Shown here piece after piece: positions 11,001 through 21,700 of a stretch of 37,409 nt of DNA. Positions within the stretch are counted from its first letter, which is position 1. Each line of letters starts with the position of its first letter. The notes under the pieces are model-generated. The model worked only from the letters and a program-made list of their open reading frames with translations. It was not told the DNA's origin and searched no databases. The stretch is from Triparma columacea (taxonomy: Eukaryota > Sar > Bolidophyceae > Parmales > Triparmaceae): contig BRYA01000375.1 in NCBI GenBank assembly GCA_030267965.1, positions 1 to 37,409 on the forward strand, in the 5' to 3' direction. The position numbers were made by a program, and so were the translations under genes.

Positions 11001-13669
11001 GGGAAGATAAGCAAAGCGTCTCCCTTGCCTTCGAGAGCTGCGTAGTCCGAGTTGGCGATTGCGATTAGGTATTATAGTACATTGTGCAGCGCGGTGTCAA
11101 TCATTAATAAAATAAGTACTTTTCTCTCTCCATCATCCCACTCTTACCTTCCCAGGTCTCAGAACAAGACGCGCTCGTTCCCTCATCGATCGTAGCAGGG
11201 ACAGTCTTGAAGGCCTCTGATGCGTGGGCTTTATCATCAACGACAACTAGGAATATCTCAATGCCGTTGTAGTCCATATCCGGTAGTTGCTTGGCGGTTG
11301 CTTGTGCTTCAACTGTAACAGCATTCACGGTCATGACGAGCGTGTCGAGCACGAGCGCCTCAAGCACGAGGCGTTGGATGGCGACGATTTCGTCTAACCA
11401 CGAGGGGGTCGGACAGAAATTGTCCTCAAGGTGCCTCTGGAAGGAAGTGGCGTTATCTGAGATCTCGGGTGCGCGCGGTTGGTGGATGTGGACACGATCT
11501 CCGGGGTTGGCACAGTCCTCCGTTTCTCTGCTCCTGAGGTAGTCGGAGACCAAGGTGTCAACATGGTTATGAAGCCAGTGGCGCTGGACTGGAAGGTGGG
11601 AGTGGCCCTCGGAGGAAGTGTCTGTCGCGAAGAGGAAATTAGGATGTGGAATGACTGCAAAGGGGTGTCAGAATCTAGTTTGCATTCCCATATCGACTTC
11701 CTACCAAGCCCTTACCTGATGTGATCGATGGGTCTCCTAAGTCCCTCCCTGATTCGCTCCCAATTCCGTCCTCACAGGATTTGGGGTAATTGCAGGTCAT
11801 CAAGCTCCCGTTGTCTCCTTGGGCGTAATCAACGGTCGCGTTGGTGGTCTTATTCCCCTTACTTGCGGAGTTTTCAGTAGTCGGCATGAACCCAGGAGTG
11901 CTCAGCACGACGTTCCCAACTTCGCCAGAGTAGTCCAGGATATCAGCCACCTCCTCTGCGTGAAGTTGGTTGGAAACAACATCCTCGTGGACGAAGCTTT
12001 GATTTCCAATCGTGTACCCGACCCACACGCCGTAGTAGCTCTTGACCTTATCATACTCAGAGAGACGGGGGCCGACGCGAGCATCGGTTCCAGCATCCGT
12101 GTCCTGCTCAAGATATTGAGCGTCAACAACGGTGAAGCTGTTTGCCCCAGTTTGAAGGGCTGCGCAAGAGGATGGCGGAGGGTAGCGTGAGGATGATTAG
12201 AACGCGTGAATTCACCCTCGTTATCCACTTCTTCCTCCCCTCCCCCCTTCTTCCCACTCCCCTCTCCCCACCCCCACCCCTTCTCCCCTCACCTGCTGTG
12301 TTGACGACCTTTGCGCAAGCACCGTCATCCCTCCCAGAAGCTATGGGTATAGGCAGCAATGTACTCCCTGCACCTACACCACCCGAAGTGTACGCCCAGA
12401 AGCCTCCAAACGCGGTCAGGAGGAGGATGGAGGTTGTGAAGAGAAGGAAAATGTTGCGAAGAGCTGTGACGAGGGTGAGCAAATCGCAGAAAATATTAAT
12501 GTATTGAGGTTAGAGTTGGTGCGGCGGGGGTGAACAGGTGTGGACCTCCGGGCCATATATATATATAAACCGAAAATCGTTTCTCACCTTTCTCTGATCC
12601 CGTCCTGTGACGAAGCGACATGTTCATGCTCGTTCTTGTCTTCTGCCTTGCCTTCACAGCTCCTTTGCTGGCGACAACCCTCTCTCGCTTCATCTTCTTG
12701 TTCTTCACGACGAACTCCCCCTGACTCTCCTCCTCCTCCTCCTCCTCCTCCTCCTCGAGTATTTGATCATCAGATTGCTCAGGTTCCGAAAATGCATTGA
12801 AGTCCCAACGCCTGTCAGACCTGTTAATGGGTGAACCGGATATCTTTGACTTGTTTGTCCAACGATGGCGATGAAACCATTNNNNNNNNNNNNNNNNNNN
12901 NNNNNNNNNNNNNNNNNNNNNNNNNNNNNNNNNNNNNNNNNNNNNNNNNNNNNNNNNNNNNNAAAGCCACTCATCAAACTGATTTCTCCGTTATCTCTCC
13001 CTCCTCCAACTCCCCATACCACCCCCATCTCACCTTGAAGACGCTCACTGTTCTCCTTGAGCCTTCTGCAACCTTCCCCTTCCCGAGAGTCTACTACCAA
13101 GGTGTTGTTCCTCGAGACCTTGTCATCCCCCGCGATCTCAGTCGAGTCGTCGTGACTTGCACTCTCAACCGTCAATCCGAAGGAAGGTCCCTGAGGTGTA
13201 GTCAATGCCGCTACCTTGGCGTAAGTGGTAACCGAAGTTGACGGGCGACGTTTAGGGTTCTTCTGGGAGGAGGGAATGCAACTGCGATGCTGGATTGCGG
13301 AGAGCAATGTGTCGTGCCTGTTCCCTCTCGCCGATCCAACCCCTTCTTTCTTCCCCTTATCGATTAGCCCGCTCCGGCTGATAACAAGGTTTGCATTGTC
13401 AGCCTTGTCCACGTCAACGCGTAGTGGAAAGAAATTGACGTGGGCGCTCGTCGCAACTGAGGAATGGGATGTGGCTGTGCAAAGAGGAGGGGGGGAGGGC
13501 AATGCGAAGAACGGATTTGCGGTTAGAAAAGCACTTGCAAAAGACAATCCCCCTCCCCTCTTCATCTTCCTTTGCCCCCCCCCTGTTTCCCCTCGCCACC
13601 CTCACCTTCGGTGGCCACCCGACGTTCTCCTTCCTCGTCCCCCTTGTCACGTCGCCCACCTTGGCCCAT
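2078..13669 (-). CDS. Giant receptor-like protein: CUB, EGF, POMP, ephrin-receptor-like, multi-TM and START domains
   Basis: Exons inferred (high to low): 13669-13606, 13474-13034, [gap], up to 12881-12588, 12463-12293, 12159-11716, 11654-11148, 11037-10915, 10799-10620, 10557-10336, 10237-9329, 9167-9079, 8977-7996, 7888-6875, 6767-5517, 5421-5049, 4954-2078; about 3300 aa. In order: charged cytosolic region; TM (about 12460-12390); unrecognised ectodomain; TM pair (about 10143-9960); two CUB-like domains (9830-8930) with repeated LTVGG-YDGT-GP; EGF-like units with CINGG and CTCT-C; two POMP beta-helix regions; ephrin-receptor-like Cys domain (about 6180-6060); about eight TMs (5700-4320); one clear and one divergent START domain (about 4030-2920). 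START domains bind lipids in known families. Phases agree at every junction. A split into two genes near 10070 is possible, but the frame is continuous. The C-terminal frame breaks near 2500. Confidence 0.72.
2498..2534 (-). other. Frame break in the receptor C-terminus
   Basis: After the START region the main frame runs 14 codons past this point and stops at 2458. The next frame over carries a natural-looking helical continuation (from DKDPKEKPAF) ending at 2078. Inserting one base at CTTAGGATAAAG restores continuity. A 35-bp GTGACT...CTTAG intron (2500-2534) would also join the frames exactly, but is far shorter than the other introns of this gene. A real truncation is the third option. Confidence 0.5.
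6768..8960 (-). repeat. 1121-bp in-gene tandem duplication including an intron
   Basis: The EGF pair, POMP beta-helix region and following intron occur twice in tandem. Intron 7889-7995 and intron 6768-6874 are both 107 bp, start 1121 bp apart and are nearly identical (shared GGTTAGGAATGGTTCTA-AGACTACACAAT). Exon ends match too: both copies end ...SNTPIQG and both following exons begin SALDTYG. The left boundary is approximate. Intron conservation argues for a recent duplication of genomic DNA. Confidence 0.85.
12728..12756 (-). repeat. GAG trinucleotide run (poly-Glu) in the receptor N-terminus
   Basis: About nine tandem CTC/GAG triplets in an exon of the receptor gene, coding an acidic run in the predicted cytosolic N-terminal region. 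The triplet period preserves frame, so length variation would be tolerated. Confidence 0.7.
12882..12962. other. Assembly gap, 81 N
   Basis: A run of N inside the N-terminal part of the minus-strand receptor gene. On the right a 5' splice site (donor at 13033) opens an intron that runs into the gap. On the left an open coding frame emerges from it. The intervening acceptor and part of one exon are therefore hidden, and the true gap size is unknown. Confidence 0.95.
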
Positions 13670-14200
13670 GTCGACCTCTTCCCTCTCGAACAACGGCTAT
13701 CTGTGAGCGTGTAAGAGCAGATGGGTTGGGTGGGGAGTGGGGAGGGTTACACCGGGGGTGGTTAGAGGTGATTGATTTCGTAAATATGGGTAATGTGGGG
13801 TTTATATGTGATGCTCGGGATTCATCAAACAAAGTCAGAGGTTAAATCCCGTAGATAACTACAAAGAGAGCTGAAAATTCCCTTTCTTAAAAAGATCTCA
13901 CCACGGCATGGGCATGATATGAAGTCCTATTTCTCCCCTGCAATGACGATTTCAGACAATACATCTCAATCAATCCTAGCTGACTGCTACAATGTCACCC
14001 CAATTACTCACCTAGGTACCAAAATCACGTTGTGTGCTGAAATGTGGCTGAATTTAATTAGCGGAAAAATTCAGAAAAAAGTTTTCAGAAAGTTACTCAC
14101 TTCACTCTAATGGAACGACTCTAATCCTAACCCTGATGTTTCGTATGCAAGTAGTTTCTAGCTTCAATTAAACCCCTCCTGTCTTCTTCGCCCAGTGCAA
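13670..14200. other. Intergenic stretch upstream of the receptor gene
   Basis: About 530 bp between the proposed receptor start (ATG at 13669-13667, minus) and the molybdopterin-enzyme remnant. The right part is AT-rich, with a weak CCTAACCCTGATG telomere-like trace near 14125. The receptor promoter should lie here, but I see no convincing core promoter motif, RNA gene or mobile-element end. If another receptor exon exists, a CTCACAG acceptor near 13700 would mark it. Confidence 0.4.
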
Positions 14201-14571
14201 TCACCCCGGCACGACCGCCTCCACCACGTCTCTACATGCCTCTGGTTGTCCTGGGAGGTTGACAACTATCATGTTCCTGTTGATAACCCGCATATCCCTC
14301 TCGATAAGCACGCAAGAGGCTGTTTTCTCGAGCAGAGCATAAGAGCGTGCTGGAGGATGTTGGAGAGGTCCTTTAAGAGGACCTCCCTGGTGGCCTCTGG
14401 GGTAACGTCCCTCATGCTGAACCCTAGAGTTGTGTTAGTATTGAGCATTGTTGTGGTTCATCGGTTTTTACCCCTTCTCACCTTCTCAGCCTGTCCATCA
14501 GCTCCCCCTTTTCCTCCGGCAAGAACCCGGCGCAAAACTTCTCGAGATCGATGCCGACTTCCCTTGCGGAC
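14201..14571 (-). pseudogene. MogA/Cnx1-type molybdopterin adenylyltransferase remnant
   Basis: Two exon-like pieces. 14571-14482 encodes ...FLPEEKGELMDRLR, resembling the PDD/E-x-EEI-x-x-L stretch of MogA-family proteins. 14416-14201 encodes the family hallmark RDVTPEATREVL, then LSRGICGL and VVNLPGQPEA. MogA/gephyrin-G/Cnx1-G enzymes adenylylate molybdopterin for molybdenum cofactor synthesis. Defects: the TTGGTG core expected just before RDVTPEAT is absent from the intervening 65 bp; the frame hits TGA at 14271-14269 inside the conserved stretch and NLPG continues only in the next frame; the N-terminal half is not found. Both lesions could partly be assembly errors, but together they suggest a decayed copy. 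It lies just downstream of the LRR gene, same strand. Confidence 0.55.
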
Positions 14572-14597
14572 CTGCGTCGTCGCCGGTGCAACAGAAA

Positions 14598-14600
<3 letters not shown>

Positions 14601-14630
<30 letters not shown>
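14601..14630. repeat. (CT)15 microsatellite
   Basis: Thirty bases of perfect CT dinucleotide repeat between the stop codon of the LRR gene (14653) and the first exon-like piece of the molybdopterin-enzyme remnant. On the minus strand it reads as GA repeats. Open frames with Arg-Glu or Leu-Ser repeats here are artefacts. Confidence 0.95.
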
Positions 14631-14633
<3 letters not shown>

Positions 14634-14652
14634 AGTCCCATTTCAAAGTTCC

Positions 14653-15765
14653 TCACCCTCGAGGTGGCCTCACTCCTACAAAGCGAAGCACAATTCTTGT
14701 CACATCTGTCATGTCCATCTTCTTATCCACCCCGCTAAGGAAGCGGAACATCTTATTGTTTGTTTTCACCCGTAGTTTATTTCCCACCTTTGTGCCCATT
14801 GTTTTTAACAGCAAGATCAGTAAATACTTCAGGGTTAGGGGGGAAGGGGGAGAGAGGGGTTAGTTCGTTGCTTAATATTTATTTGGTTCTTTAAAAAACG
14901 GCCCTTGCACCGTTCTTTTTACTCACCTTCATCTCTCTTACATCGTGTTGAGATCTCTTGAATTTCAGGTACCGCAATATGCCCTGCGTAGGATCGGCGA
15001 TCCCATCCGGGTCGATATAATCTCGGTCCAAAAGGAAACCGTGGGTAACGGCCAGGTTCTCCAGCGTCGCACAGCCAAAAAAAGAATAACGCTCGGCTGA
15101 AGTCCTTGGGTTAACGTCAACAACGCTGAGATCCTCGCAGTCTCTGAAACAACTGTCCTTCAAGACCTTCACATTAGGAACCCGGACCGTCCTTAATGCC
15201 AAGCATGAACAAAAAGCGAACTCTCCGACCGTCTTAACCTTCTCCGCAAAGACTTCTTGCAATGTTTCGCACTCGAGGAATGTCCCCTTTTCTAAGGGCC
15301 AAATGGGGTGAGATGGGTATGCAAGCGAGCGTGCATGCGTGTTGTCACCTCGTCTCACCTATTTTCTCAACCAGATTAATTTGAGCCCGACCAACGAATC
15401 TGTAGTTGTTATTGTCTTCGTCGAACATCTTTGTTCTCGAGCTACACTTGAAGACCTTGCAACGTTCGTCAGAGAGGACTAGCGCGACATGGGCCCCTTT
15501 TTGAACCGCTACTTTGGTAGCCTCCTTCTCGAGCTTCTTCCAAGTTTTGTATTCCGTCTTGAAGTCACGCACCTCCATTTGTACAAATGGGTTACGTTCG
15601 GGAACTTGCGCTTCGAACAAGGTGAACTCAATCGTCTCATCCTCCTCATTCATTGAAGGTTTGGGTTCACACAAGTAGAAATTTGCTCCTCCGATCTCTA
15701 GTCCGATCTTCTGCCCTTTCTCAGCTCCAGGGTAATACTTCACTGCTGATTTCCCCCCCAAACAT
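14653..15765 (-). CDS. BspA-like leucine-rich repeat (LRR_5) protein
   Basis: Three exons: 15765-15359, 15291-14927, 14826-14653. The introns are 67 and 100 bp with GTGAG donors and good pyrimidine tracts; phases agree. The N-terminal half (about 135 aa) has no fold I recognise. The middle has BspA-type repeats spaced like CETLQEV, CLALRTVRVP, CEDLSVVDV, CATLENLAV, with Cys-Phe turns typical of LRR_5. The C-terminus is basic (GNKLRVKTNNKMFRFL) and ends at TGA 14653-14655. BspA-like LRRs serve in protein-protein interaction and are abundant in many protists. The best start is ATG 15765-15763 (MFGG), but a run of seven G right after it is one base too long for the frame, so a homopolymer error or a different start is likely. 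The start codon is 23 bp from that of the divergent giant gene. Confidence 0.72.
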
Positions 15766-15788
15766 CTTCCCGCTCTACTAAATATCGA
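15766..15788. promoter_or_regulatory. 23-bp spacer between divergent start codons
   Basis: Only 23 bp (TAGTAGAGCGGGAAG side to GAT/CGATATT) separate the proposed ATG of the minus-strand LRR gene and the ATG of the plus-strand giant gene. If both starts are right, the promoters must overlap the opposite coding regions or the two 5' UTRs overlap antisense. If not, the giant gene may start further in, for example at the Met codon near 15915. Confidence 0.4.
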
Positions 15789-18700
15789 ATGCCCACCCTT
15801 GATCCGAGCGCCATCTTTAGAGGTCTCAGATCGCTATCTTCGGGAAGAAGCTTCAAAGAATTTGATGAGTTTGAGGAGCGCCAAGACCAATCAGGTTTTG
15901 AGGGTGTGAATCCAATGGCCAGTGCGCATCCTGGGTACCACGCTGGGGGTCATAAATTCACGGCCTCATCCCGTCCGGCCGCCCCGTCACAAACTTCAGC
16001 CGACGGATATCCCCCTCTTCCTAACCAGGCCAACACACAAGTCGTCGAGCTGGAGATGCAAGATCTACAACGAACTTGCTCCTTGGGAGCAGATTTACGC
16101 GACACGGAGTCTTCGGTCCCCCAAATGATCAATGTTGGTGGTAGTTCCAGCCGTGATTTAGCGTCGTCGTTTACGTCTGACGGCGGATTCAGCCTGTCCT
16201 CATCCTCAACTGGCCATGATGCCATGGTTCGGTCAAAATCTTTCCTCCCTACGACGAAGTCGGATTCGGCTTGTTGTCCTCCTCCCTGCTGCTCGTACTA
16301 CTACAACCACCCTGATACCGGGAAGAAATACGCGTGCCGTGGGTGCGTTTGGTTTTGGGTGATATACGTGATTTTCTTGAGTGAGTAGTTTCACGGAGAC
16401 GGGTCTCGCTGCTGCCCTGTTTGTTAGTACCTGGCCCCTCACCTCTCGCTTCCCAAATCTCTCTACTGCAGCTTGGTCAATCGTGGACCTGCTCCCCATG
16501 GTCTTTGAGGAGAACCCCGACAACCTCTACAAGATGAATTTCGTTGCAATAAACGATGTGTGCGACGCGTCTTCCATCCCCTACGATGTGGATGTTGACT
16601 TCGCCCTTCCCTTCCACGGCGAGCTCGTCCACTTGAACGAGATTGACATGACAGTCTACAAGAATGACAACCCCGGGAGGATTCCCGGCCACGTCGATAA
16701 GAGTGAGGTCGTTTCCTCCTCGTTCCAGCCGCTATGGGACGGCGACAATATCCTTCGCGGTGGATCATCCAAGATGTTCTTCAGTTCCTCCGCCATCCTC
16801 AAAAGTCTAGAGGGTGCGGGTGAGCTGGCGACGAACATGATGAACGAGGTGAGATCGGATAGAAGGGAAAGGAAGGTGACAAACACGACGGTTCATGGCG
16901 ATTTCACGCGCTAACGCAGATACCCTTCCCCTTGCCCTTCGCAGTACGATTTCCAGTCAATTGTGTCTCTCAAGGTGCCCATTTTTACAGCAAGGCTCAT
17001 GTTCCCGATCTGGTACACAATGGAGATGGATATGTATTACACTTGTGGGTTCTCCGACGTTGACTCTTACGGAAAAGAGTGCGATAGAAATTGGAGTTTG
17101 ACTAAGAAGAGTCTGAGCTGCGAGGTGAGGCGAGCCGGAGTGGTGGCGAAGCCATTGAAGACGCTGACTGAATTTCTGACCTTCTTCGCTACTCAATTTT
17201 TCATCTCGCTTGCCCATCTCGCAGTACGTTTGTCAGTTCGAGGACTATCCCATTTTACCATTGAAGCACTGGTACCCTGCCCTTTACGCAGAGGACCGTG
17301 GAGTCGATGAGGATAACATTGTTATCCCCGATGCCAAGGATGCGGCTGGTTGTGTTGAGAAAAAGACCTCTCAGAGGCGGAGGAGGCTCGAGCGCCATTT
17401 CACTTCCACCTCCACCTCCCCTGCACCCCAATCATCCTCGCCCGCCTCCCCCTCCCACCGATCCCTCGCGTCGTCCTCCGCCTCATACCCTGACTACACG
17501 GATTTCATGGATCCCTCTGACCCCAAGTACGAGCTCCAGAAGCTCTGGCAAGAGTATCACTACTGCGATGCCTACTCTACCTTTTGCTCGTACTCCGAGG
17601 TGATTCGATCTATCAAGGTGTGGTCAGATACTGACGACGTCGTCTCTGAGATCCCAACTCGTTCCAATATGGTGACACCAAATATCACCATGCTCCTCGG
17701 TGAGCTTCCCGTCAAGGCCACGGTCCCCCCGCTCGACCTAGACATATTTTATAGCAACTTAGATATCCTCCCGGACTCCCCTGATTCTCCGGTCTTTACC
17801 AAGGATAGAATGGCAAAGGCCAGGTCCCACACCCTCCATAAGACCCTCGACTGGGAGGTGTCTTTCTCTGCCGACGCCTTCATTGCGGGTCCTGAGGGAA
17901 GCGAGGGTTCTCCCACCAATGGCCAGCTCAAGGACCTCCAGGATAGTATAGATGATTTTCTCTCCCTGAATGACATGTTCATTTACGCGAGGGGTAGTCA
18001 GAATAGTGAGATAGAGCAAACTTGTGACCTTCAGAAGCTCATCGCCGTCATGCCTCCGATGAGGATCACGATGTACTCTAACCTCACCCAAACCCTCGTG
18101 TGCGATGCCCCAGAGGATCCCTTGGAGGTGGAGAAGGAGGAGGGGGGGGTGGGAGGGGAGGGGGCTTCTGATTCCCCCCCTTCCCCCTCCAACAAAACGA
18201 AGACCCCCAAAACCGTTCCCTGCCCGTACGGAGCTTGCCTCAAGTACAAGCAGATTGAGCAGGATCCCTTCCACATGACAAGAATAGATTTGCTTTCCGT
18301 GAGCCCGCCGTCAGTCTTTGCTCTCGCGAATTTCTCCCTCAATCTTCCCTTCCCCGTATACGGGGATATTCCTACAATAGTTATCGACGTTAATAGGTGA
18401 GGATCGGAGGAAGTGATTGAGTATACCGATACATCCGCTCCTTTTATGGCCACACTAACGCATCCGTCCCGCCTCCACTCACTCTCTCCTTGCAGTGGCA
18501 ACGACCCCTTCTGTGTCGTTGAAATATCACCCTTTAGGATTGAGAACAAGGGAGACGAAGCCAATCCCAACATACCGACTTTTGCGCACGTCAACCTTAC
18601 AATGGTTGATATGCGCACCTTTATGGATAAGATGGCTGCGATGAATAACTTTGATGAAATGGAGCTCTGGATATCGGGCTCAACCACTGTCGGTCTCGAT

Positions 18701-21700
18701 TCCTCCTACTTCTTCTCTCTAGTTTCCACCATGATGAGGGGCTTCACCCTCCCCCTAGGTAACATTGCTGCCAATACCACTTCCTCCCCTCCCTCCCCTC
18801 CCCCCGTTATTTTTCCTCCTCCCGGTACCCCCTCTTACCCCAAGCCATTCATCAACGTTGCCGCGGACACCTCCGCTGACTCCCTTGTAATGTCAATGTC
18901 GGCGCTTCTCTCGGAGTCTATCTTCCCGTCCCCTGTCGCCTTTTCCACTCGCGATTTGACCCTGACCTTCCGGGACGATAAAGAGCAGGAAACCTGCGGG
19001 ACCTTTAACATGCCTTCCGATGTACTCCTCAAGTCGGCTTGTTCTTTTTCCCTTGACCCGAACTACTGCACCTGGGGAGGTGAAAATTACGCCAACATGA
19101 GCCTCTCTTTCTCTAAAGATCAGGGCGATTCCCTCGGTATAATGTTGGAGAGTCTCACCGACTCTGCGACGGGAAAGGTGAGGGTATGATGTGCAAACTC
19201 AAGCGTCACTCCTACTGTGTGTTCGAAGTGATATGGTTGCTATGTCGTCCTGACATGTCACCCCGACTAACCCTCTTCGCTCTCCCCTCCTCCTGCAGTT
19301 GCCTTACCCCATCTCCTTTGTTAATAGTCTGGTAACGTACCCTGACCATTGGCACTTGAATCCTACGCTGCTGGCTGCCTCCACTGTCCTGACTGACTGC
19401 CACAATGAAATCAATTCATACTGTCTCGCCACCGCAGATGTCAAAAAGGCCATCTCGTGCCTCTCTGAGCCTGCGACTATCGGCCTGGTTCACCAAACGT
19501 GTCTCGACGCCCTCCTTCCAAAAGGTGCTATCTCTGCGACCCTCGACGATGTTTGGGACATTGCGCACGCCTTGCAGATGGCCAACATCACCAAGAAAGC
19601 CCGCATTCCTTACACTTCACCTTGCGAGGCTCCCTGCCCTTTCTCTAACCCCAAGCACTGGTACTTCGTTTCCGATGACGAGTCGTCAAACCCTTCAGCC
19701 TCCCCTTCCATAACTCCATCTGCCAAGCTAAAGCCGTCCCAAAGTCCGCCCTTTGAAGTTTCGGCCTTCAGGTTCGGCAATTTCATGACTGGTGATATTC
19801 CCCTCGACTTGGACTGCATGTTTGAGTCGTACGAGGGCCTCAGGACCTTCAAGAGCTCCCACTGCAAGGGTATTGGCGACATGTCTTTTGACTTCTCCCT
19901 TGGTGCGGAGGTGTTTGTAGGGATGCCCTCCCTGACAGAAGACATCGACTTCGACTTTGTCCTTAACACGCTCTCGGCTGTTATCGAAACCCAGGATTCT
20001 TCTGAGAACTCGGTTCTTGCAAGGTTGAAGCTAGCGGATCTCAAGGCCATCAATGACCTTGAAAAGGGGCTTGGAGGCGGTGTAGGCAACATTACTTTCG
20101 CCGGTTACGACGTGGCTCGCCTTGCTGAGTTCGCTGGGGAGCAAAATTCTGAAACTGTGAAGGTGTTATTCGACGGGACCGAGGAGGGCGACGTGCTGTC
20201 TTCTATTCTCTCTCTTCCAATTTTCGCCATGACGTTTGATCCTGGGAACTCGACGAGAATTTCCGACTACGTTGACGCTGAGCTAGAGATAGATTATCCC
20301 CTCGTCATGTGCCCCCCTGTTGACTCTGAAAGAGACGATTGCTACATCGTCAATTCTCTCGACTGCCAGTCAACCACAATGTGGGGGGGCGAACTTTCTG
20401 ACAAATCCTCAGTCTACGCGCAAGCCGGGGACACTCTGAGCTTCTTCGGGGAAGGTTACTATCAGGTGCTTGGCGAAGGTGGTCCAGACGTTCCGGGCAA
20501 CAACAACCCTGGCATGGTGAAGATGGTGCTTCGAAAAATTGACCCCTCAAGCTCAGGTTCTGAGACAACATACGATGACTCGCGGATGGGGGATTTCCCT
20601 GTTCTTTGTGCCTCCATCGGCGACGTGCCCTCTTCTGTCACTGCCCTCTTCTCCTCCTCCAACACCGCCTTTACCTTGTTTTACCCTCTCCCCAAGGGAG
20701 ATGAGTACGTCGGCCTTTATGACGTGTTGTCTACGGTGGCTGATGATGCAAACGGCTGTGACCAACCTTACACTTCGGCCTTCAGTCCTTCCCTCGACAG
20801 TGTGAGGCTCGTTAGTCAGATTGCTGTCCTCTCGAAGCCCACTGACAGCGATCAAGGTGGCTCCCCCCCCTCCCCCTCCCTCCCCCCGGGCGCTCCACCT
20901 GTAGCAAGAAATTCCTCGAAGCCCCTCTCTAAGCTCTCAATTGAGATGAATTCGACTGTCAACAACGTCGGCCTCTACAATAGCATGGTGTTCGAAGGAC
21001 AGCTTGACACCTCCAGGAAGCTTGATATTCCCCAATTCGACCTGGAGCTGGTGAACATTGCTTTGGACGGAGTCGTTCCCGACGAACCGGAAGACGACTT
21101 GAAGACCAACGCTATGGATGAGGTGAGAACTGAAGGATGAAAATTGCAGCAAAAACACGACTTGCAATTCTGACCTCCCCCCCCCCTCCTTCCCTCAGTG
21201 CCAAACCAACGGAGGAGCCTGCTCCATATTTTCTCTCGTGCAGTCCAAAATCTTCGTGGATGGCCCGAAAAGTCTTCCATCCAGTGGAAAGATCCTCGCT
21301 GTCGTTGCTGAGGATGGTTCTACAGACCTCTTGAGCCAGGTAGCGAACGAGGGTCTTAGTGGCAAGCCAGTAGGTCTGAGCTTGCAGGGGATTGCGGGGG
21401 AGCGTGAGTTTGTGATGAAATTTGTTCCCTTTCGGATTCCTCAGTCTGCCCGAACTTTCGTCCCAACCAGCGACGAGGGGGATGATGCTAGTGGAGAACG
21501 CCGGGTATTGCTTCAAAAGATGGCCTCCGAGCGCCGGCGGCGCGTCTCCGTGTCAAGCAACAAGCAGATATCTGAGGATGATGTCTTTGACGCTGTTTCT
21601 GGGTTCGAACGTCTCGATCCTTGGCTCCGAAACACGTCGATCTACAGCCAGACCGAAATCGCCCTTTCGGGAGCTGAGCTTCTCGTAATGTCCACCCTTA

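Noticed and set aside
12496..12708. A separate small basic protein starting here
   Set aside because: The frame is open further upstream through the Glu run to the gap and splices in phase to the next exon, so it is an internal exon of the receptor gene.
21199..21243. Using the later acceptor at 21243 for the last exon of the lectin gene
   Set aside because: The acceptor at 21198 has a far better pyrimidine tract and the added 15 codons are open, in frame and contain two Cys that fit the ectodomain.
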